A stretch of DNA of 64,000 nucleotides from Mesorhizobium sp. WSM3859 (lineage in GTDB: Bacteria > Pseudomonadota > Alphaproteobacteria > Rhizobiales > Rhizobiaceae). The notes beneath the pieces were generated by a model. It saw only the letters and a list, made by a program, of their open reading frames with translations, did no database searches and was not told where the DNA came from. Positions 33,835 through 43,312 of this stretch are shown here, one piece after another. Position 1 is the first letter of the stretch; every line of letters begins with the position of its first letter. A program made the position numbers and the translations under genes. The DNA is taken from positions 186,001 through 250,000 of the forward strand of contig NZ_NSGG01000008.1 of assembly GCF_002295065.1 (NCBI RefSeq), given 5' to 3'.

Positions 33835-35328
33835 ATGAGCGGTTTTGTGCTGGCGATCGACCAGGGAACGACCTCGACCCGGGCGATCCTGTTCGACGAC
33901 AAGATGAAAGTCGCCGGCACCGGCCAGCAGGAATTCGCGCAGCATTATCCGGCCTCCGGCTGGGTCGAGCATGATCCGGAAGACATCTGGACGAGCGTTC
34001 TCGCCACGGTGAAGGCAGCGCTGAAAGCGGCCGGCCGCACAGCATCGGATGTGGACGCCATCGGCATCACCAATCAGCGCGAGACCGTCGTGATCTGGGA
34101 CAAGGCGACCGGCAAGCCGATCCACAATGCGATTGTCTGGCAGGATCGCCGCACGGCGCCACTCTGCCAGAAGCTGAAGAAGCAGGGGCTGGAGAAAAAA
34201 TTCACCAAGAAGACCGGGCTGCTGCTCGATCCCTATTTCTCCGGCACCAAGATCGCCTGGATGCTGGACAAGGTGAAAGGCGCGCGCAAGCGCGCCGAAA
34301 AGGGCGAGTTGCTTGCCGGCACGATCGACAGTTTCCTGATCTGGCGGCTGACGGGCGGCAAGGTGCACGCCACTGACGCCACCAACGCTTCGCGCACGCT
34401 GGTCTACAACATCGAGAAGAATGCCTGGGATGAGGAGCTGCTCGCGATCCTGAACATACCTGCCGCGATCCTGCCTGCGGTGAAGAACTGCGCCGACGAT
34501 TTCGGCGTCACCGAGAAGAGCCTGTTCGGCGCTGAAATGCCCATCCTCGGCGTTGCCGGCGACCAGCACGCGGCGACCATCGGCCAGGCCTGTTTCGAGC
34601 CGGGCATGATGAAAGCGACCTATGGCACAGGCTGCTTCGCGCTGCTCAACACCGGCGCCGACCTGGTGCGCTCGAAGAACCGGCTGCTCACCACCATCGC
34701 CTATCGTTTGAACGGCAAGACCACCTACGCGCTGGAGGGCTCGATTTTCATCGCGGGCGCCGCTGTGCAGTGGCTGCGCGACGGCATCAAGGTCATCGGC
34801 AAGGCCGAGCAGAGCGGCGCGCTCGCGGCGGCCGCCGATCCAGCGCAAGCCGTCTATCTGGTGCCGGCCTTTGTCGGGCTCGGCGCGCCGCATTGGGATG
34901 CGGAGGCGCGCGGCGCGATCTTCGGCTTGACGCGCAATTCAGGCCCGGCAGAGTTCGCGCGCGCGGCGCTCGAATCCGTCGCCTTCCAGACGCGCGACCT
35001 TCTCGACGCGATGCGCAAGGACTGGAAGGGCGCATCCGTCAAGACGGTGCTTCGGGTCGACGGTGGTATGGTGGCGTCCGACTGGACCATGCAGCGGCTG
35101 GCCGACATTCTCGACGCGCCGGTCGATCGTCCCACGATCCTGGAGACGACCGCCCTGGGCGCGGCGTGGCTCGCGGGATCGAAGGCGGGTGTCTGGCCGA
35201 AGGCAAAGGAATTCGCGAGGAGCTGGGCGCTGGAACGGCGCTTCAAGCCGGAGATGGATGCGGCCACGCGCGGGGCGAAACTGGCCGGATGGCGCGATGC
35301 GGTGCGCAGGACGCTGAGTACGCAGTAG
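33835..35328 (+). CDS. glpK: Glycerol kinase
   Basis: A 497-residue FGGY-family kinase that makes sn-glycerol-3-phosphate from glycerol and ATP. Landmarks are [15 protein letters not shown] at the start, [20 protein letters not shown], the C-terminal ATP site [27 protein letters not shown] and [27 protein letters not shown] site precedes the ATG. It completes the operon: uptake, phosphorylation and oxidation of glycerol are all encoded between 26 and 35 kb. Confidence 0.97.
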   Translation: MSGFVLAIDQGTTSTRAILFDDKMKVAGTGQQEFAQHYPASGWVEHDPEDIWTSVLATVKAALKAAGRTASDVDAIGITNQRETVVIWDKATGKPIHNAIVWQDRRTAPLCQKLKKQGLEKKFTKKTGLLLDPYFSGTKIAWMLDKVKGARKRAEKGELLAGTIDSFLIWRLTGGKVHATDATNASRTLVYNIEKNAWDEELLAILNIPAAILPAVKNCADDFGVTEKSLFGAEMPILGVAGDQHAATIGQACFEPGMMKATYGTGCFALLNTGADLVRSKNRLLTTIAYRLNGKTTYALEGSIFIAGAAVQWLRDGIKVIGKAEQSGALAAAADPAQAVYLVPAFVGLGAPHWDAEARGAIFGLTRNSGPAEFARAALESVAFQTRDLLDAMRKDWKGASVKTVLRVDGGMVASDWTMQRLADILDAPVDRPTILETTALGAAWLAGSKAGVWPKAKEFARSWALERRFKPEMDAATRGAKLAGWRDAVRRTLSTQ

Positions 35329-35350
35329 CGATCACTGGACCGGGGGGAGA

Positions 35351-35827
35351 ATGCAACCGGATTGGTATCCTGCCTGGCGCGATGAGGCATTTGAACAGCT
35401 TGCCGCCAAGAACGCGCGCCTGGAACAGGATTTCCGCCTCGGCCACTGGATGCGTTACAACTACGACCTGGCGGCCGGGAAGCTGATTTTCTACGACAAA
35501 GCGGGCGCCAAGGTTATCTCGGAAATCCAGATTGCGGGCTCTACCAGCGCCAGGGCGGGCAATTGGCTCTGGGCTTGGGCCAATTCGAACTTACCGGGCG
35601 ACCTCCTCGGCGACGCCCAACTGGTGCGGGCGTTCGGGGAGAAAAAGGGCGTGGACGACCTGGCCCAGGCCTATGTGGGCGATGCCAGCGGCGATTTGGA
35701 TGCGCTCGGCTGGGAACTAACGGCAGCGATGGTCCGGGTTTGCAACGCGCTTGGAGCCTACCGCTCCTCGCGGGCGGAGGGCGGCGCCCTGTATCTGGTC
35801 TTCAAGAACATACGATGGGCGAACTGA
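35351..35827 (+). CDS. DUF6882-like cytoplasmic protein of unknown function
   Basis: A 158-residue soluble protein without signal peptide. Recognisable segments are WLWAWANSNLPGDLL (about 73-87) and LGHWMRYNYDLAAGKLIFYD. These resemble the DUF6882 family, which has no assigned function. It begins 22 bp after glpK on the same strand but is unlikely to be functionally connected. The repeat copy B follows 85 bp downstream. Confidence 0.65.
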   Translation: MQPDWYPAWRDEAFEQLAAKNARLEQDFRLGHWMRYNYDLAAGKLIFYDKAGAKVISEIQIAGSTSARAGNWLWAWANSNLPGDLLGDAQLVRAFGEKKGVDDLAQAYVGDASGDLDALGWELTAAMVRVCNALGAYRSSRAEGGALYLVFKNIRWAN

Positions 35828-35911
35828 CACAGTCTTCGCCGCGAGGCATAGCGAGAGAGCCCGTGCCTATCGAGGCACCGGGCTCGGTCAAGGCCAAATT
35901 ATGTGCGTTCC

Positions 35912-35954
35912 GCAATTCCGGACGAAAACCGCTACGCACTCTTCCTGGAATTGC
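35912..35954. repeat. RIME-like palindromic intergenic repeat, copy B
   Basis: GCAATTCC (35912-35919) and GGAATTGC (35947-35954) with GGACGAAAACCGCTACGCACT between match copy A (4459-4502) except for two or three changes. It lies between the convergent DUF6882 and BA14K genes. Confidence 0.8.
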
Positions 35955-35965
35955 TTTGGAGGCCG

Positions 35966-36430
35966 TCAGTAGGGCGACACGCACTGCCGACGCGGGCCGT
36001 TATTGGGCTGGAATGTATTGTCCCAGGCGCGATACGAACGATAGCGGTCATAGCACCACTGCACATGCGCATCGCCGCGATAGACACGGTTGTTCTCGCT
36101 GTTGACGATGGCGCCGGTGATCAGAGCGCCGGTAGCGAAAGCGGCAAGCGGGAACCAATAGTCGCCATGACGGCGATAACCGTGGCGGTATTCGCGATAG
36201 CCGCGATGGCCGTTCCAATACATGCCGTCATTGCGCGAGAAACGCTGCCCGCCACGCCAATTGCCATTGTGTCTCCAGCGCCAGTCGCGCTCGGCGACGT
36301 TCTGGACATCGGGCGACGCCGGCGAAGCCTGCGGGACGAACACCTGCGCGGCATTGGCGGGCACGGCGGCAGCGGCGGCGAACGAAACCGACAAGGTGGC
36401 GGCAAGCAAGCCCGATACGATATTTCTCAT
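35966..36430 (-). CDS. BA14K-family protein
   Basis: A 154-residue exported protein. The signal peptide ([20 protein letters not shown], cleavage after ANA near 27) is followed by an Arg/His/Tyr-rich region. A helix [17 protein letters not shown] follows, and the BA14K C-terminal block ends [20 protein letters not shown] and RRQCVSPY, with two Cys that probably pair. BA14K was described as a Brucella immunoreactive protein with lectin-like activity; the role in free-living rhizobia is unclear. An AAGGAGAAG site precedes the ATG. Confidence 0.93.
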   Translation of the reverse strand: MRNIVSGLLAATLSVSFAAAAAVPANAAQVFVPQASPASPDVQNVAERDWRWRHNGNWRGGQRFSRNDGMYWNGHRGYREYRHGYRRHGDYWFPLAAFATGALITGAIVNSENNRVYRGDAHVQWCYDRYRSYRAWDNTFQPNNGPRRQCVSPY

Positions 36431-36655
36431 GGGTCTTCTCCTTGAAACGGTGGTTGGTGTCCCTGTGCCCGAAAAACGGAAAATCGCCGCGACGGTTCCC
36501 GTTTGAATCTCAAACTATTGTTATTCAAGGGATTTCTGAAATATGCGGGTGGTCATAGGCAACCGGCTGAGGCTTGCTTGAAGCAAGTGCCCGACCTCCG
36601 ACAAGGGCGGCCGAAAACCCCGAAAATCTGCGGCGGGAAAGCCATCTTTTTCCGG

Positions 36656-36684
36656 TTGACCGGCCGCGGCACTCTCCCTATGTT
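36656..36684 (+). promoter_or_regulatory. Promoter of tRNA-Lys
   Basis: TTGACC (36656-36661), a 17-bp spacer and TATGTT (36679-36684), about 37 bp before the mature tRNA 5' end. The surrounding 36431-36720 interval contains no protein gene. Confidence 0.7.
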
Positions 36685-36720
36685 CCGCGCAATTTCGAGG
36701 GCGGCGTTTCCAGCCCACGG

Positions 36721-36796
36721 GAGCGCGTAGCTCAGCCGGTAGAGCAACTGACTTTTAATCAGTAGGTCATGGGTTCGAATCCCATCGCGCTCACCA
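36721..36796 (+). tRNA. tRNA-Lys (anticodon UUU)
   Basis: A full cloverleaf: acceptor GAGCGCG / CGCGCTC, D-arm with AGCTCAGCCGGTAGAGC, and anticodon stem ACTGA/TCAGT with loop CTTTTAA (anticodon TTT). The T-arm contains GGGTTCGAATCCC, and the genome-encoded 3' end is ACCA. Anticodon UUU decodes AAA/AAG lysine. Confidence 0.97.
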
Positions 36797-36848
36797 ACAA
36801 ATTCAAGCGGGATTTGATCCCCGTGTTGCACAATGGCGCTCAAGTGTC

Positions 36849-37010
36849 ATGCTTGGCACCACTGAGCGGGGAGACAAAAGATTTTGGAAGAGCGGAGCCG
36901 AGTTCCCAATCCACATTCATTACAAAGGCTGGTTCGGCCCAAATTATACCGAAGAAATGAAGCTGAGGATTATCGATAGCGACACGTTCACCGGCTTCAT
37001 GTGGGCATGA
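36849..37010 (+). CDS. Possible small protein after tRNA-Lys (53 aa)
   Basis: A 53-codon frame starting ATG at 36849, with an amino-acid composition that looks coding: an aromatic and acidic block (EFPIHIHYKGWFGPNYTEEM) and the ending SDTFTGFMWA. The frame stays open upstream through the tRNA 3' end, so it might be a gene remnant. No ribosome-binding site is clear and no family was recognised. The local base composition is less GC-rich than the surrounding genes. Confidence 0.3.
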   Translation: MLGTTERGDKRFWKSGAEFPIHIHYKGWFGPNYTEEMKLRIIDSDTFTGFMWA

Positions 37011-37113
37011 AAGGCCCAGGGAGCCAGAGCCGCCAGCCGCTCCCTCGTATTTTAGCAAATGTGAAACAGAGCGATCTTGCTAGCGTTGAAGCTCCGAAAA
37101 AGGATCTTCGAGC

Positions 37114-37413
37114 ATGGACTCGTCTACAGCAGCAGTCATGGTTTTGCTTTTGTGCAGCCAAGGCGATGCGTCGGTCTGCAAACCGGTCAATGCGGCTTCG
37201 TCTCGTGTGTTCTCATCCCTCAGCGAATGCCGTTCTTCGTTGGCAAAAGAGCTAGCGCGGGCTCCCAGCGGAAGAATGGTCGGCCGATGCCAAGTCGTCG
37301 ATCCGATCGTCACAGGCTCGCTGCCAGCCGGCTATACGACAGTTATCGTTTCGCGTGGCGGGAAGGCTGCCAGGTATGTTGTACCGCATATTGAAAAGCC
37401 CGCCACCCATTGA
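37114..37413 (+). CDS. Small Cys-containing protein of unknown function (99 aa)
   Basis: A 99-residue protein with a short hydrophobic N terminus (MDSSTAAVMVLLLCSQGDAS) that is too short for a sure signal peptide. It has four cysteines (14, 22, 39 and 59), the segment SLSECRSSLAKELARAPSGR, and a beta-rich C terminus with a TTVIVSRGG motif. Four spaced cysteines suggest disulphides if it is exported. An AAGGA site lies upstream. No family recognised. It lies in a small islet behind tRNA-Lys. Confidence 0.6.
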   Translation: MDSSTAAVMVLLLCSQGDASVCKPVNAASSRVFSSLSECRSSLAKELARAPSGRMVGRCQVVDPIVTGSLPAGYTTVIVSRGGKAARYVVPHIEKPATH

Positions 37414-37539
37414 GGCAGCGGGCTAACTTTCCGCCTTGGGTCGAAAGCAGGCGCCACGTCAGCGTCCCCGGCAATCGGAACAAAAAGCCATGCGCGGCTG
37501 TTTCCCTGTCGAAGGGACCGCAATTGGGATGCGGATACA

Positions 37540-37746
37540 GTGGACGTACTGAACTTGGAGCTGGCAAGAGCCAGGCAGCGCGTCAAGCGCGCTGAGATTT
37601 CGCTCAATCACGCAAAAGAACTGCTGGACGAGGAATGCGGCGTCGGTATCAATCTTGTGCTGTGCGACCGCATTAGGTCGGAACAGCAGCGGGTCGCGGA
37701 GGCCAAGAAGCGGCTGGTGAAGATCGCTTCGACTGCCTCAGCCTGA
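37540..37746 (+). CDS. Small coiled-coil protein (68 aa)
   Basis: A 68-residue, highly helical, charged protein (MDVLNLELARARQRVKRAEI at the start, then RIRSEQQRVAEAKKRLVKIA) with heptad-like spacing of Leu/Val/Ala, consistent with a coiled coil. It has two Cys in the middle. The start is GTG (37540). No family was recognised, and the ribosome-binding site is weak, so this is a moderate call. Confidence 0.5.
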   Translation: MDVLNLELARARQRVKRAEISLNHAKELLDEECGVGINLVLCDRIRSEQQRVAEAKKRLVKIASTASA

Positions 37747-37836
37747 CGGTGTGACTTCCCCAAAGGTGATCCTGCCGCGTTGCCTTGTCCCTGGACAGGG
37801 TCATGGCTACACTCAGGCCCCGAGGGAGGCTCCAGG

Positions 37837-38982
37837 ATGGCACTTGACCTTTCGGTAGAGACCACGGCCCGTAAAGCGGCGACGCAGCCCGGCAAATATC
37901 TCTTCGGTCCGGTCGCTGATTTCCTGATGCTCGGCGGCAGCGCGTTTCTGATCCTGCCCGTGCTGTTCTTTGTGCCCCGCGAATACGAAGGCCCCTTGGC
38001 CGCGACGATGGTCGTCGTGGCCTATCTGGTGAACTACCCGCATTTCGCCCATTCCTACCAGATCTTCTATCGCAATTTCGGCAGCAAGGCGCGCGGCGAG
38101 GGATACGACAGGAGCCTGCAGCTTCGCTACATTTTCGCCGGCGTCATCGTTCCGCTGATCATGGCGCTGTTCTTCGCCTATGGCGCGGTGACGTCGAACA
38201 CGCGGCTGCTCGGCTTGGCAGCCAATGCGATGTTCTTCTTCGTCGGCTGGCACTACGTCAAGCAAGGCTACGGCATGCTGATGGTCGACGCCGTCTTGAA
38301 ACGTAAATTCTTCGATGACCGGGACAAGAAGGTGCTGCTCGTCAACAGCTACGCGGTGTGGATCCTGGCCTGGCTACAGACCAACACGGCGGTGACACAG
38401 GGGCAGTACTACGGCCTTCAATATTACACCTTCGCGGCACCGTCCTGGATCACCGACATTGCGGCGCTGGCGGCCGTCGGATCGACGGCGGCCACGCTTC
38501 TGATGCTGATCAACCGCTGGCGACGGAATGGCGGCGGCCTGCCTTACAACGGCATCGTTGCCTATGTCGCCTCGCTCTATCTCTGGATCCTGATTGCCCG
38601 GATAAATCCGCTCTGGCTGCTGGTGGTGCCGGCGCTGCATTCGTTGCAATACCTTGCCGTGGTGTGGCGCTACCAAACCAATGTCGAGCGCGACGTCTCG
38701 GATGCCGCGAGCGACCCGGAGCCGAAAATCCTATCTGTGTTCGGGCCCCGCTACAGGCTGCGGGTGCTGGGGTTCATCATCGGGGGCGGGGCGCTTGGCT
38801 ATCTCGGCTTCTGGCTGATCCCGTTCGTGCTGACGGCCCTGGTCCCCTACGACAAACAGGTGCTCGGTTCGTCGCTGTTCTTCTTCATCGTGCTGATCTT
38901 CATCAACGTGCACCATTACTTCCTCGACAATGTGATGTGGCGCCGCGGCAATCCGGAAGTGTCGAAATATTTGTTTCGATAG
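37837..38982 (+). CDS. Polytopic membrane protein with conserved histidines, unknown function
   Basis: A 381-residue protein with about nine membrane helices. Histidine-bearing motifs in or next to the helices are striking: NYPHFAHSYQIFYRNF, GWHYVKQGYGM, PALHSLQYLAVVWRYQ and NVHHYFLDNVMWR. Such His patterns are seen in membrane di-iron or carotenoid-cleaving (Brp/Blh-like) proteins, so a metal-dependent membrane enzyme is possible but unproven. The ATG at 37837 follows GAGGCTCCAGG. It is a single gene convergent with dprA. Confidence 0.7.
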   Translation: MALDLSVETTARKAATQPGKYLFGPVADFLMLGGSAFLILPVLFFVPREYEGPLAATMVVVAYLVNYPHFAHSYQIFYRNFGSKARGEGYDRSLQLRYIFAGVIVPLIMALFFAYGAVTSNTRLLGLAANAMFFFVGWHYVKQGYGMLMVDAVLKRKFFDDRDKKVLLVNSYAVWILAWLQTNTAVTQGQYYGLQYYTFAAPSWITDIAALAAVGSTAATLLMLINRWRRNGGGLPYNGIVAYVASLYLWILIARINPLWLLVVPALHSLQYLAVVWRYQTNVERDVSDAASDPEPKILSVFGPRYRLRVLGFIIGGGALGYLGFWLIPFVLTALVPYDKQVLGSSLFFFIVLIFINVHHYFLDNVMWRRGNPEVSKYLFR

Positions 38983-39012
38983 GGAAATTCGAGCCGACAG
39001 GCGACGCCGAGG

Positions 39013-40140
39013 TCACGCGACCAGTGATACATTTCCGCCGGCGTGACGCTCGAGTCGCCCGGCGAGGTCGAGTTCCAGAAGCACCATGGCAACCTGCGCG
39101 GCGCTCAGTCCGGTGTGGCGGATGATGTCGTCCACGGCGGTGGGTGTAGGCCCAAGCGCCTCCAGCACGTCGGCGCGGTCGTTTTCGCCGGGCGGCGGCA
39201 TGGCAGACATGTCGGGCGCCTCGGCGAGCGGCGTGGTTCTTGGAGCGCGGGTGCCGGCAAGCGGTGCCAGCGCGCTAAGCACATCAGCGGCTTCGGTGAC
39301 CAGCGTGACGCCGTCCTTGAGCAGGGCGTTGCAGCCGGCGGCGCGCGGGTCGAGCGGCGAGCCCGGCACGGCAAAGACCAGCCGGCCCATTTCATTGGCG
39401 AGGCGTGCGCTGATCAGCGAGCCGGAACGTTGCGCGGCTTCGACCACCACCAGACCGAGGGCCATGCCGGCGACAAGGCGGTTGCGGCGCGGGAAATCCT
39501 GGGCGCGCGGCTGCCAGGCGAAGGGCATTTCCGAAACGATGGCGCCGCCGCGATCGCCGATCTCGTCGCACAGGCCGGCATTCTCGGGCGGGTAGGGGAC
39601 ATCGAGCCCGCCGGCCAGAACGCCGATGGTTCCGGTCGACACGCTGCCTTTGTGCGCGGCCGTATCGATGCCGCGCGCCAGGCCCGAAACGACGGCGTAG
39701 CCTTCACGGCCGAGGTCGGTTGCCAGCATGCGTGCCATCTTGATTCCGGCCAGCGAGGCGTTGCGGGCGCCGACGATCGCCACCGCGGGCAAGCGGAAGG
39801 CCGCGCCTTCGCCTTTCACCGCCAACAGCGGCGGCGGGTTGTCCACCGTCTTCAGCATGGGCGGATAATCGGCCTCGCCAATGCCGACGAAGCGGGCGCC
39901 GGCGCGCCGCGCGGCGTCCAACTCGGCTTCGGCCTCGGCGGCGGAGGGGATGCGGACGATACGATTGGCACCGCCGGAGATCATCAGCTCAGGCAACATT
40001 TCAAGCGCGGCTTCGGCCGAGCCGAAGCGGTTGATCAACTCGCGAAACGAAGCTGGGCCGACATTGGGCGTGCGGATCAGCCGAAGCCAGGCAAGCCGCT
40101 GCCGGTCGCTGAGGCGCGGGCCGGCGGCCGGAGCGCTCAT
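39013..40140 (-). CDS. dprA: DNA processing protein DprA (Smf)
   Basis: A 375-residue DprA, which protects incoming single-stranded DNA and loads RecA. The N-terminal region (about 1-90) is helical and includes a helix-hairpin-like [12 protein letters not shown]. The Rossmann-like domain has [32 protein letters not shown] and [22 protein letters not shown]-terminal winged helix (about 315-375, [20 protein letters not shown]) completes the alphaproteobacterial form. Its start overlaps the plsY stop by 4 bp (ATGA). Confidence 0.95.
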   Translation of the reverse strand: MSAPAAGPRLSDRQRLAWLRLIRTPNVGPASFRELINRFGSAEAALEMLPELMISGGANRIVRIPSAAEAEAELDAARRAGARFVGIGEADYPPMLKTVDNPPPLLAVKGEGAAFRLPAVAIVGARNASLAGIKMARMLATDLGREGYAVVSGLARGIDTAAHKGSVSTGTIGVLAGGLDVPYPPENAGLCDEIGDRGGAIVSEMPFAWQPRAQDFPRRNRLVAGMALGLVVVEAAQRSGSLISARLANEMGRLVFAVPGSPLDPRAAGCNALLKDGVTLVTEAADVLSALAPLAGTRAPRTTPLAEAPDMSAMPPPGENDRADVLEALGPTPTAVDDIIRHTGLSAAQVAMVLLELDLAGRLERHAGGNVSLVA

Positions 40141-40718
40141 CCCTTCGCCCCGATCTTGCCCTCGGTGCCGGCCAGCAGCCGCGAGATGTTGGCATGGTGC
40201 TTGATGATGACGATCAGGCTCATCACGGCGAACAGGCCGGCGATCTGCGGCGTGCTGATGAAATAGAGCGCGATCGGCACGACCACCGCGGCCGCCAATG
40301 CCGCCAGAGAGGAGTATCGAAACAGAAAGGCCATCGCGAGCCAGACGACGGCGAAGACGAGCATGCCTTGCCAGGCAAGACCGAGCAGCACGCCGAGATA
40401 GGTTGCGACGCCCTTGCCGCCTTTGAAGCCGAGCCAGACCGGGAAGAGATGGCCGAGGAAGGCGCCGAAGCCGGCCAGCAGTCCGAGGTCCGGTGAAAAA
40501 TGCCCGGCGACCAGCGCGGCGGCCGTCCCCTTCAGCGCATCGAGCAGAAGCGTGGCGGCGGCGAGACCTTTATTGCCCGTCCTCAGCACATTGGTCGCGC
40601 CGATATTGCCGGAGCCGATCTTGCGGACGTCGCCGAGGCCAGCAGCGCGGGTAATCAGGAGCCCGAACGGGATTGAGCCGAGCAGGTAGCCGAAGACGAG
40701 CGCGATCGCGTAACCCAT
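40137..40718 (-). CDS. plsY: Acyl-phosphate:glycerol-3-phosphate acyltransferase
   Basis: A 193-residue inner-membrane enzyme that makes lysophosphatidic acid from acyl-phosphate. The three PlsY motifs are visible: GSIPFGLLI with the following [37 protein letters not shown], and a C-terminal [18 protein letters not shown]. The ATG at 40718 follows GGGGGAAAC and is preferred over the ATG at 40730. It lies immediately upstream of dprA, a common rhizobial pairing. Confidence 0.93.
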   Translation of the reverse strand: MGYAIALVFGYLLGSIPFGLLITRAAGLGDVRKIGSGNIGATNVLRTGNKGLAAATLLLDALKGTAAALVAGHFSPDLGLLAGFGAFLGHLFPVWLGFKGGKGVATYLGVLLGLAWQGMLVFAVVWLAMAFLFRYSSLAALAAAVVVPIALYFISTPQIAGLFAVMSLIVIIKHHANISRLLAGTEGKIGAKG

Positions 40719-40902
40719 CGTTTCCCCCATATTCTTTCGTCCGGGCTCTCGCCTTACGATTGCTGCAGTTTGCGTTATGCAACTCTAGTTTGCAATAGCT
40801 GGCGCTGCTCCGGGCATCAGTCGGGCATAATGGTAGAGTCGGGAGGGTTCGCCAAGCAACTCTGTGCCTGCAGGCTCGCCAGGGCCGAAAGCGATGGATG
40901 AT

Positions 40903-42189
40903 CTATGCAGAAAACACCGTGCGGCCCGCGACCACCGTCTGCAGGACCTTGCCCTGAAGGCGCGCGCCTTCGAAACAGGTGTTCTTCGAGCGCGAGTGCA
41001 GGCCGCTTTCACTGACGATCCACGGCTCGTCGAGATCGACGACCGCGAGATCGGCCGGTGCGCCCGGCTGCAGCGTGCCGCCAGGCAGGCCGAACAATCT
41101 TGCCGGCGCCGTGGACAGCGTCTCGATCAGCCTGAGCAGCGGCACGTCGCCATTGTGGTAGAGCCGAAGTGCCGCGCCAAGCAGCGTCTCCAGCCCGATG
41201 GCGCCGGCGGCGGCATCGGCGAAGGGCAGGCGCTTGGTGTCGACGTCCTGCGGGTCGTGCGAGGAGACGATGATGTCGATCGTGCCGTCCTTGATCGCTT
41301 CGATCATCGCCAGCCGGTCGTCCTCGGCGCGCAGGGGTGGGGTCAGCCGGAAGAAGGTGCGGTATTCGCCGACATCGTTCTCGTTGAGCGACAGATTGTG
41401 GATGGCGACCCCGGCCGTGACATTGGCGCCGTCGGTCTTGGCCCGGTTCACCGCGCTGGCCGCCATCGCCGAGGAGATCTTTGCGGCGTGGTAGGCGCCG
41501 CCGGTCAGCCGGGCCAATGCCAGGTCGCGTTCGAGCGGGATGAGCTCGGCCTCGCGCGGAATTCCCGAAAGGCCGAGCCAGCTTGCATAGAGCCCTTCGT
41601 TCATGACGCCGGACGAGGCGAGGTCGGCATCCTGCGTCTCATGCACGATCACGCCGTCGAAATCGCGTGCATAGGTCAGCGCGCGGCGCATCACCAGTGC
41701 GTTGGCGATCGTGTGGCGGCCGTCCGTGTAGGCGACGGCGCCGGCCTCGCGCAGCAGGCCGAATTCGGTCATCTCGCGCCCTTCGAGGCCCTTGGTGATC
41801 GCGGCCGCGGGGAAGATGTTCACGCTTGCGGTGTCGCGGGCCGTGCGCAGCACGAACTCGACCAGCGCCACATTGTCGATCACCGGATCGGTATCCGGCA
41901 TCATGACGACGGAGGTGACGCCGCCTGCCGCCGCCGCCACGCTTGCCGAGGCGATGGTCTCGCGATGCTCGCCGCCGGGTTCGCCGATGAAGACGCGCGC
42001 GTCGACAAGGCCTGGAATGATCGTCTTGCCGGCGCAGTCGACGACGGTGGCGCCTTCCGGCACGCCCTGGTTCAACGCGGCTTTCCCGGCCGCGGCGATC
42101 TTGCGGCCGTCGACGATGACGCTGCCGATCTCGTCCACGCCGCGCGACGGGTCGACGATGTGCGCCTTGCTGAAGACGGTTACGCTCAT
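40903..42189 (-). CDS. Dihydroorotase-like protein PyrC', predicted inactive
   Basis: A 428-residue amidohydrolase of the type I dihydroorotase family, but the metal site is lost. The DxHxH motif reads DARVF (Arg65, Phe67 for the two His), the later His is Lys237 (HAAKISS), and the catalytic Asp position reads SSHDP (Ser310). His183 remains. In Pseudomonas an inactive PyrC' is a structural subunit of aspartate transcarbamoylase; the same role is likely because the gene overlaps pyrB by 4 bp (ATGA). A functional dihydroorotase should exist elsewhere in the genome. Confidence 0.9.
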   Translation of the reverse strand: MSVTVFSKAHIVDPSRGVDEIGSVIVDGRKIAAAGKAALNQGVPEGATVVDCAGKTIIPGLVDARVFIGEPGGEHRETIASASVAAAAGGVTSVVMMPDTDPVIDNVALVEFVLRTARDTASVNIFPAAAITKGLEGREMTEFGLLREAGAVAYTDGRHTIANALVMRRALTYARDFDGVIVHETQDADLASSGVMNEGLYASWLGLSGIPREAELIPLERDLALARLTGGAYHAAKISSAMAASAVNRAKTDGANVTAGVAIHNLSLNENDVGEYRTFFRLTPPLRAEDDRLAMIEAIKDGTIDIIVSSHDPQDVDTKRLPFADAAAGAIGLETLLGAALRLYHNGDVPLLRLIETLSTAPARLFGLPGGTLQPGAPADLAVVDLDEPWIVSESGLHSRSKNTCFEGARLQGKVLQTVVAGRTVFSA

Positions 42190-43151
42190 GCGCCACGCCC
42201 CTCATGGTTGCGGCGCGGGTCGAGCAGCGCCTCCATGACCGCCATGCGCACGGCGACGCCCATCTCCACCTGTTCCTGGATGACGCTTTGCGGTCCGTCC
42301 GCGATTTCGGAGGCGATCTCGACGCCGCGGTTCATCGGCCCGGGATGCATCACCAGCGCATCGTCCTTGGCGGCTTTCAGCTTTTCTGCATCGAGGCCGA
42401 AATAGCGGAAATATTCGCGGATCGACGGCACGAAGGCGCCTTCCATGCGCTCGCGCTGCAGGCGAAGCATCATCACGACGTCGGCATCTTTCAGTCCCTC
42501 GGCCATCGAGCGCGCGACGATCACACCCATCCTGTCGATGCCGGAGGGCAGCAGCGTCGAGGGCGCGACGACGCGCACCTGCGCGCCGAGCGCGTTCAAC
42601 AGCATGATGTTGGAGCGGGCGACGCGCGAATGCAGGATGTCGCCGCAGATCGCCACGATCAGCTTCGACAGCGGGCCCTTGGCGCGGCGGATGGTCAGCG
42701 CGTCGAGTAAGGCCTGCGTCGGATGCTCATGCGCGCCGTCGCCGGCATTGACCACAGAGCAGCCAACCTTCTGGGCGAGCAGGGCGGCCGCGCCGGCCGA
42801 CTGGTGGCGGATGATCAGGATGTCCGGGCGCATGGCGTTGAGTGTCATCGCCGTGTCGATCAACGTCTCGCCCTTCTTCACGGAGGAACTTGCCACCGAC
42901 ATGTTCATGACGTCGGCGCCGAGCCTTTTTCCGGCGAGCTCGAAGGACGACTGCGTGCGGGTCGATGCCTCGTAGAACAGGTTGATCTGCGTGCGGCCGC
43001 GCAGCGTCGAGGTCTTCTTTTCCGGCTGGCGCGAGATCGAAACGGCCCGATCGGCGCGATCGAGCAATAGCTCGATATCGGCCGGGGAAAGATCGCGGAT
43101 GCCCAGAAGATGGCGATGGGGGAAGAGCGGCAGGGACGAAGCGTCGGTCAT
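42186..43151 (-). CDS. pyrB: Aspartate carbamoyltransferase catalytic subunit
   Basis: A 321-residue ATCase catalytic chain, which condenses carbamoyl phosphate and aspartate in pyrimidine synthesis. The carbamoyl-phosphate motif [13 protein letters not shown] (59-71), [20 protein letters not shown], the aspartate loop [12 protein letters not shown] and [12 protein letters not shown] are present. The stop overlaps the pyrC' start. The N terminus is slightly extended relative to E. coli, as in ATCases that associate with PyrC'. An acyl-CoA dehydrogenase gene is divergent upstream. Confidence 0.97.
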   Translation of the reverse strand: MTDASSLPLFPHRHLLGIRDLSPADIELLLDRADRAVSISRQPEKKTSTLRGRTQINLFYEASTRTQSSFELAGKRLGADVMNMSVASSSVKKGETLIDTAMTLNAMRPDILIIRHQSAGAAALLAQKVGCSVVNAGDGAHEHPTQALLDALTIRRAKGPLSKLIVAICGDILHSRVARSNIMLLNALGAQVRVVAPSTLLPSGIDRMGVIVARSMAEGLKDADVVMMLRLQRERMEGAFVPSIREYFRYFGLDAEKLKAAKDDALVMHPGPMNRGVEIASEIADGPQSVIQEQVEMGVAVRMAVMEALLDPRRNHEGRGA

Positions 43152-43312
43152 CTCAAGGCGCTGCTATAGGGTGCGGTCCGGCCTGCCGCAAGCGCCAGCT
43201 TTGGATTGCGGGCGTTCTCCCCGGTATTTTCGTCGCGCGTGCCGTAATGCTTGGGCTATAAACCGGATGGCCTCGGATTCGTAATCGCGGCCTTGGGATG
43301 TAAGGAAGACGC

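Noticed and set aside
36721..36796. tRNA-Lys considered as an integration site of a genomic island
   Set aside because: No repeat of the tRNA 3' end, integrase or phage gene is present downstream in the window.
36553..36843. Minus-strand frame covering tRNA-Lys (contains a DGIRTHDLL-type string)
   Set aside because: A well-known artefact: reverse translation of a tRNA gene, not a protein.
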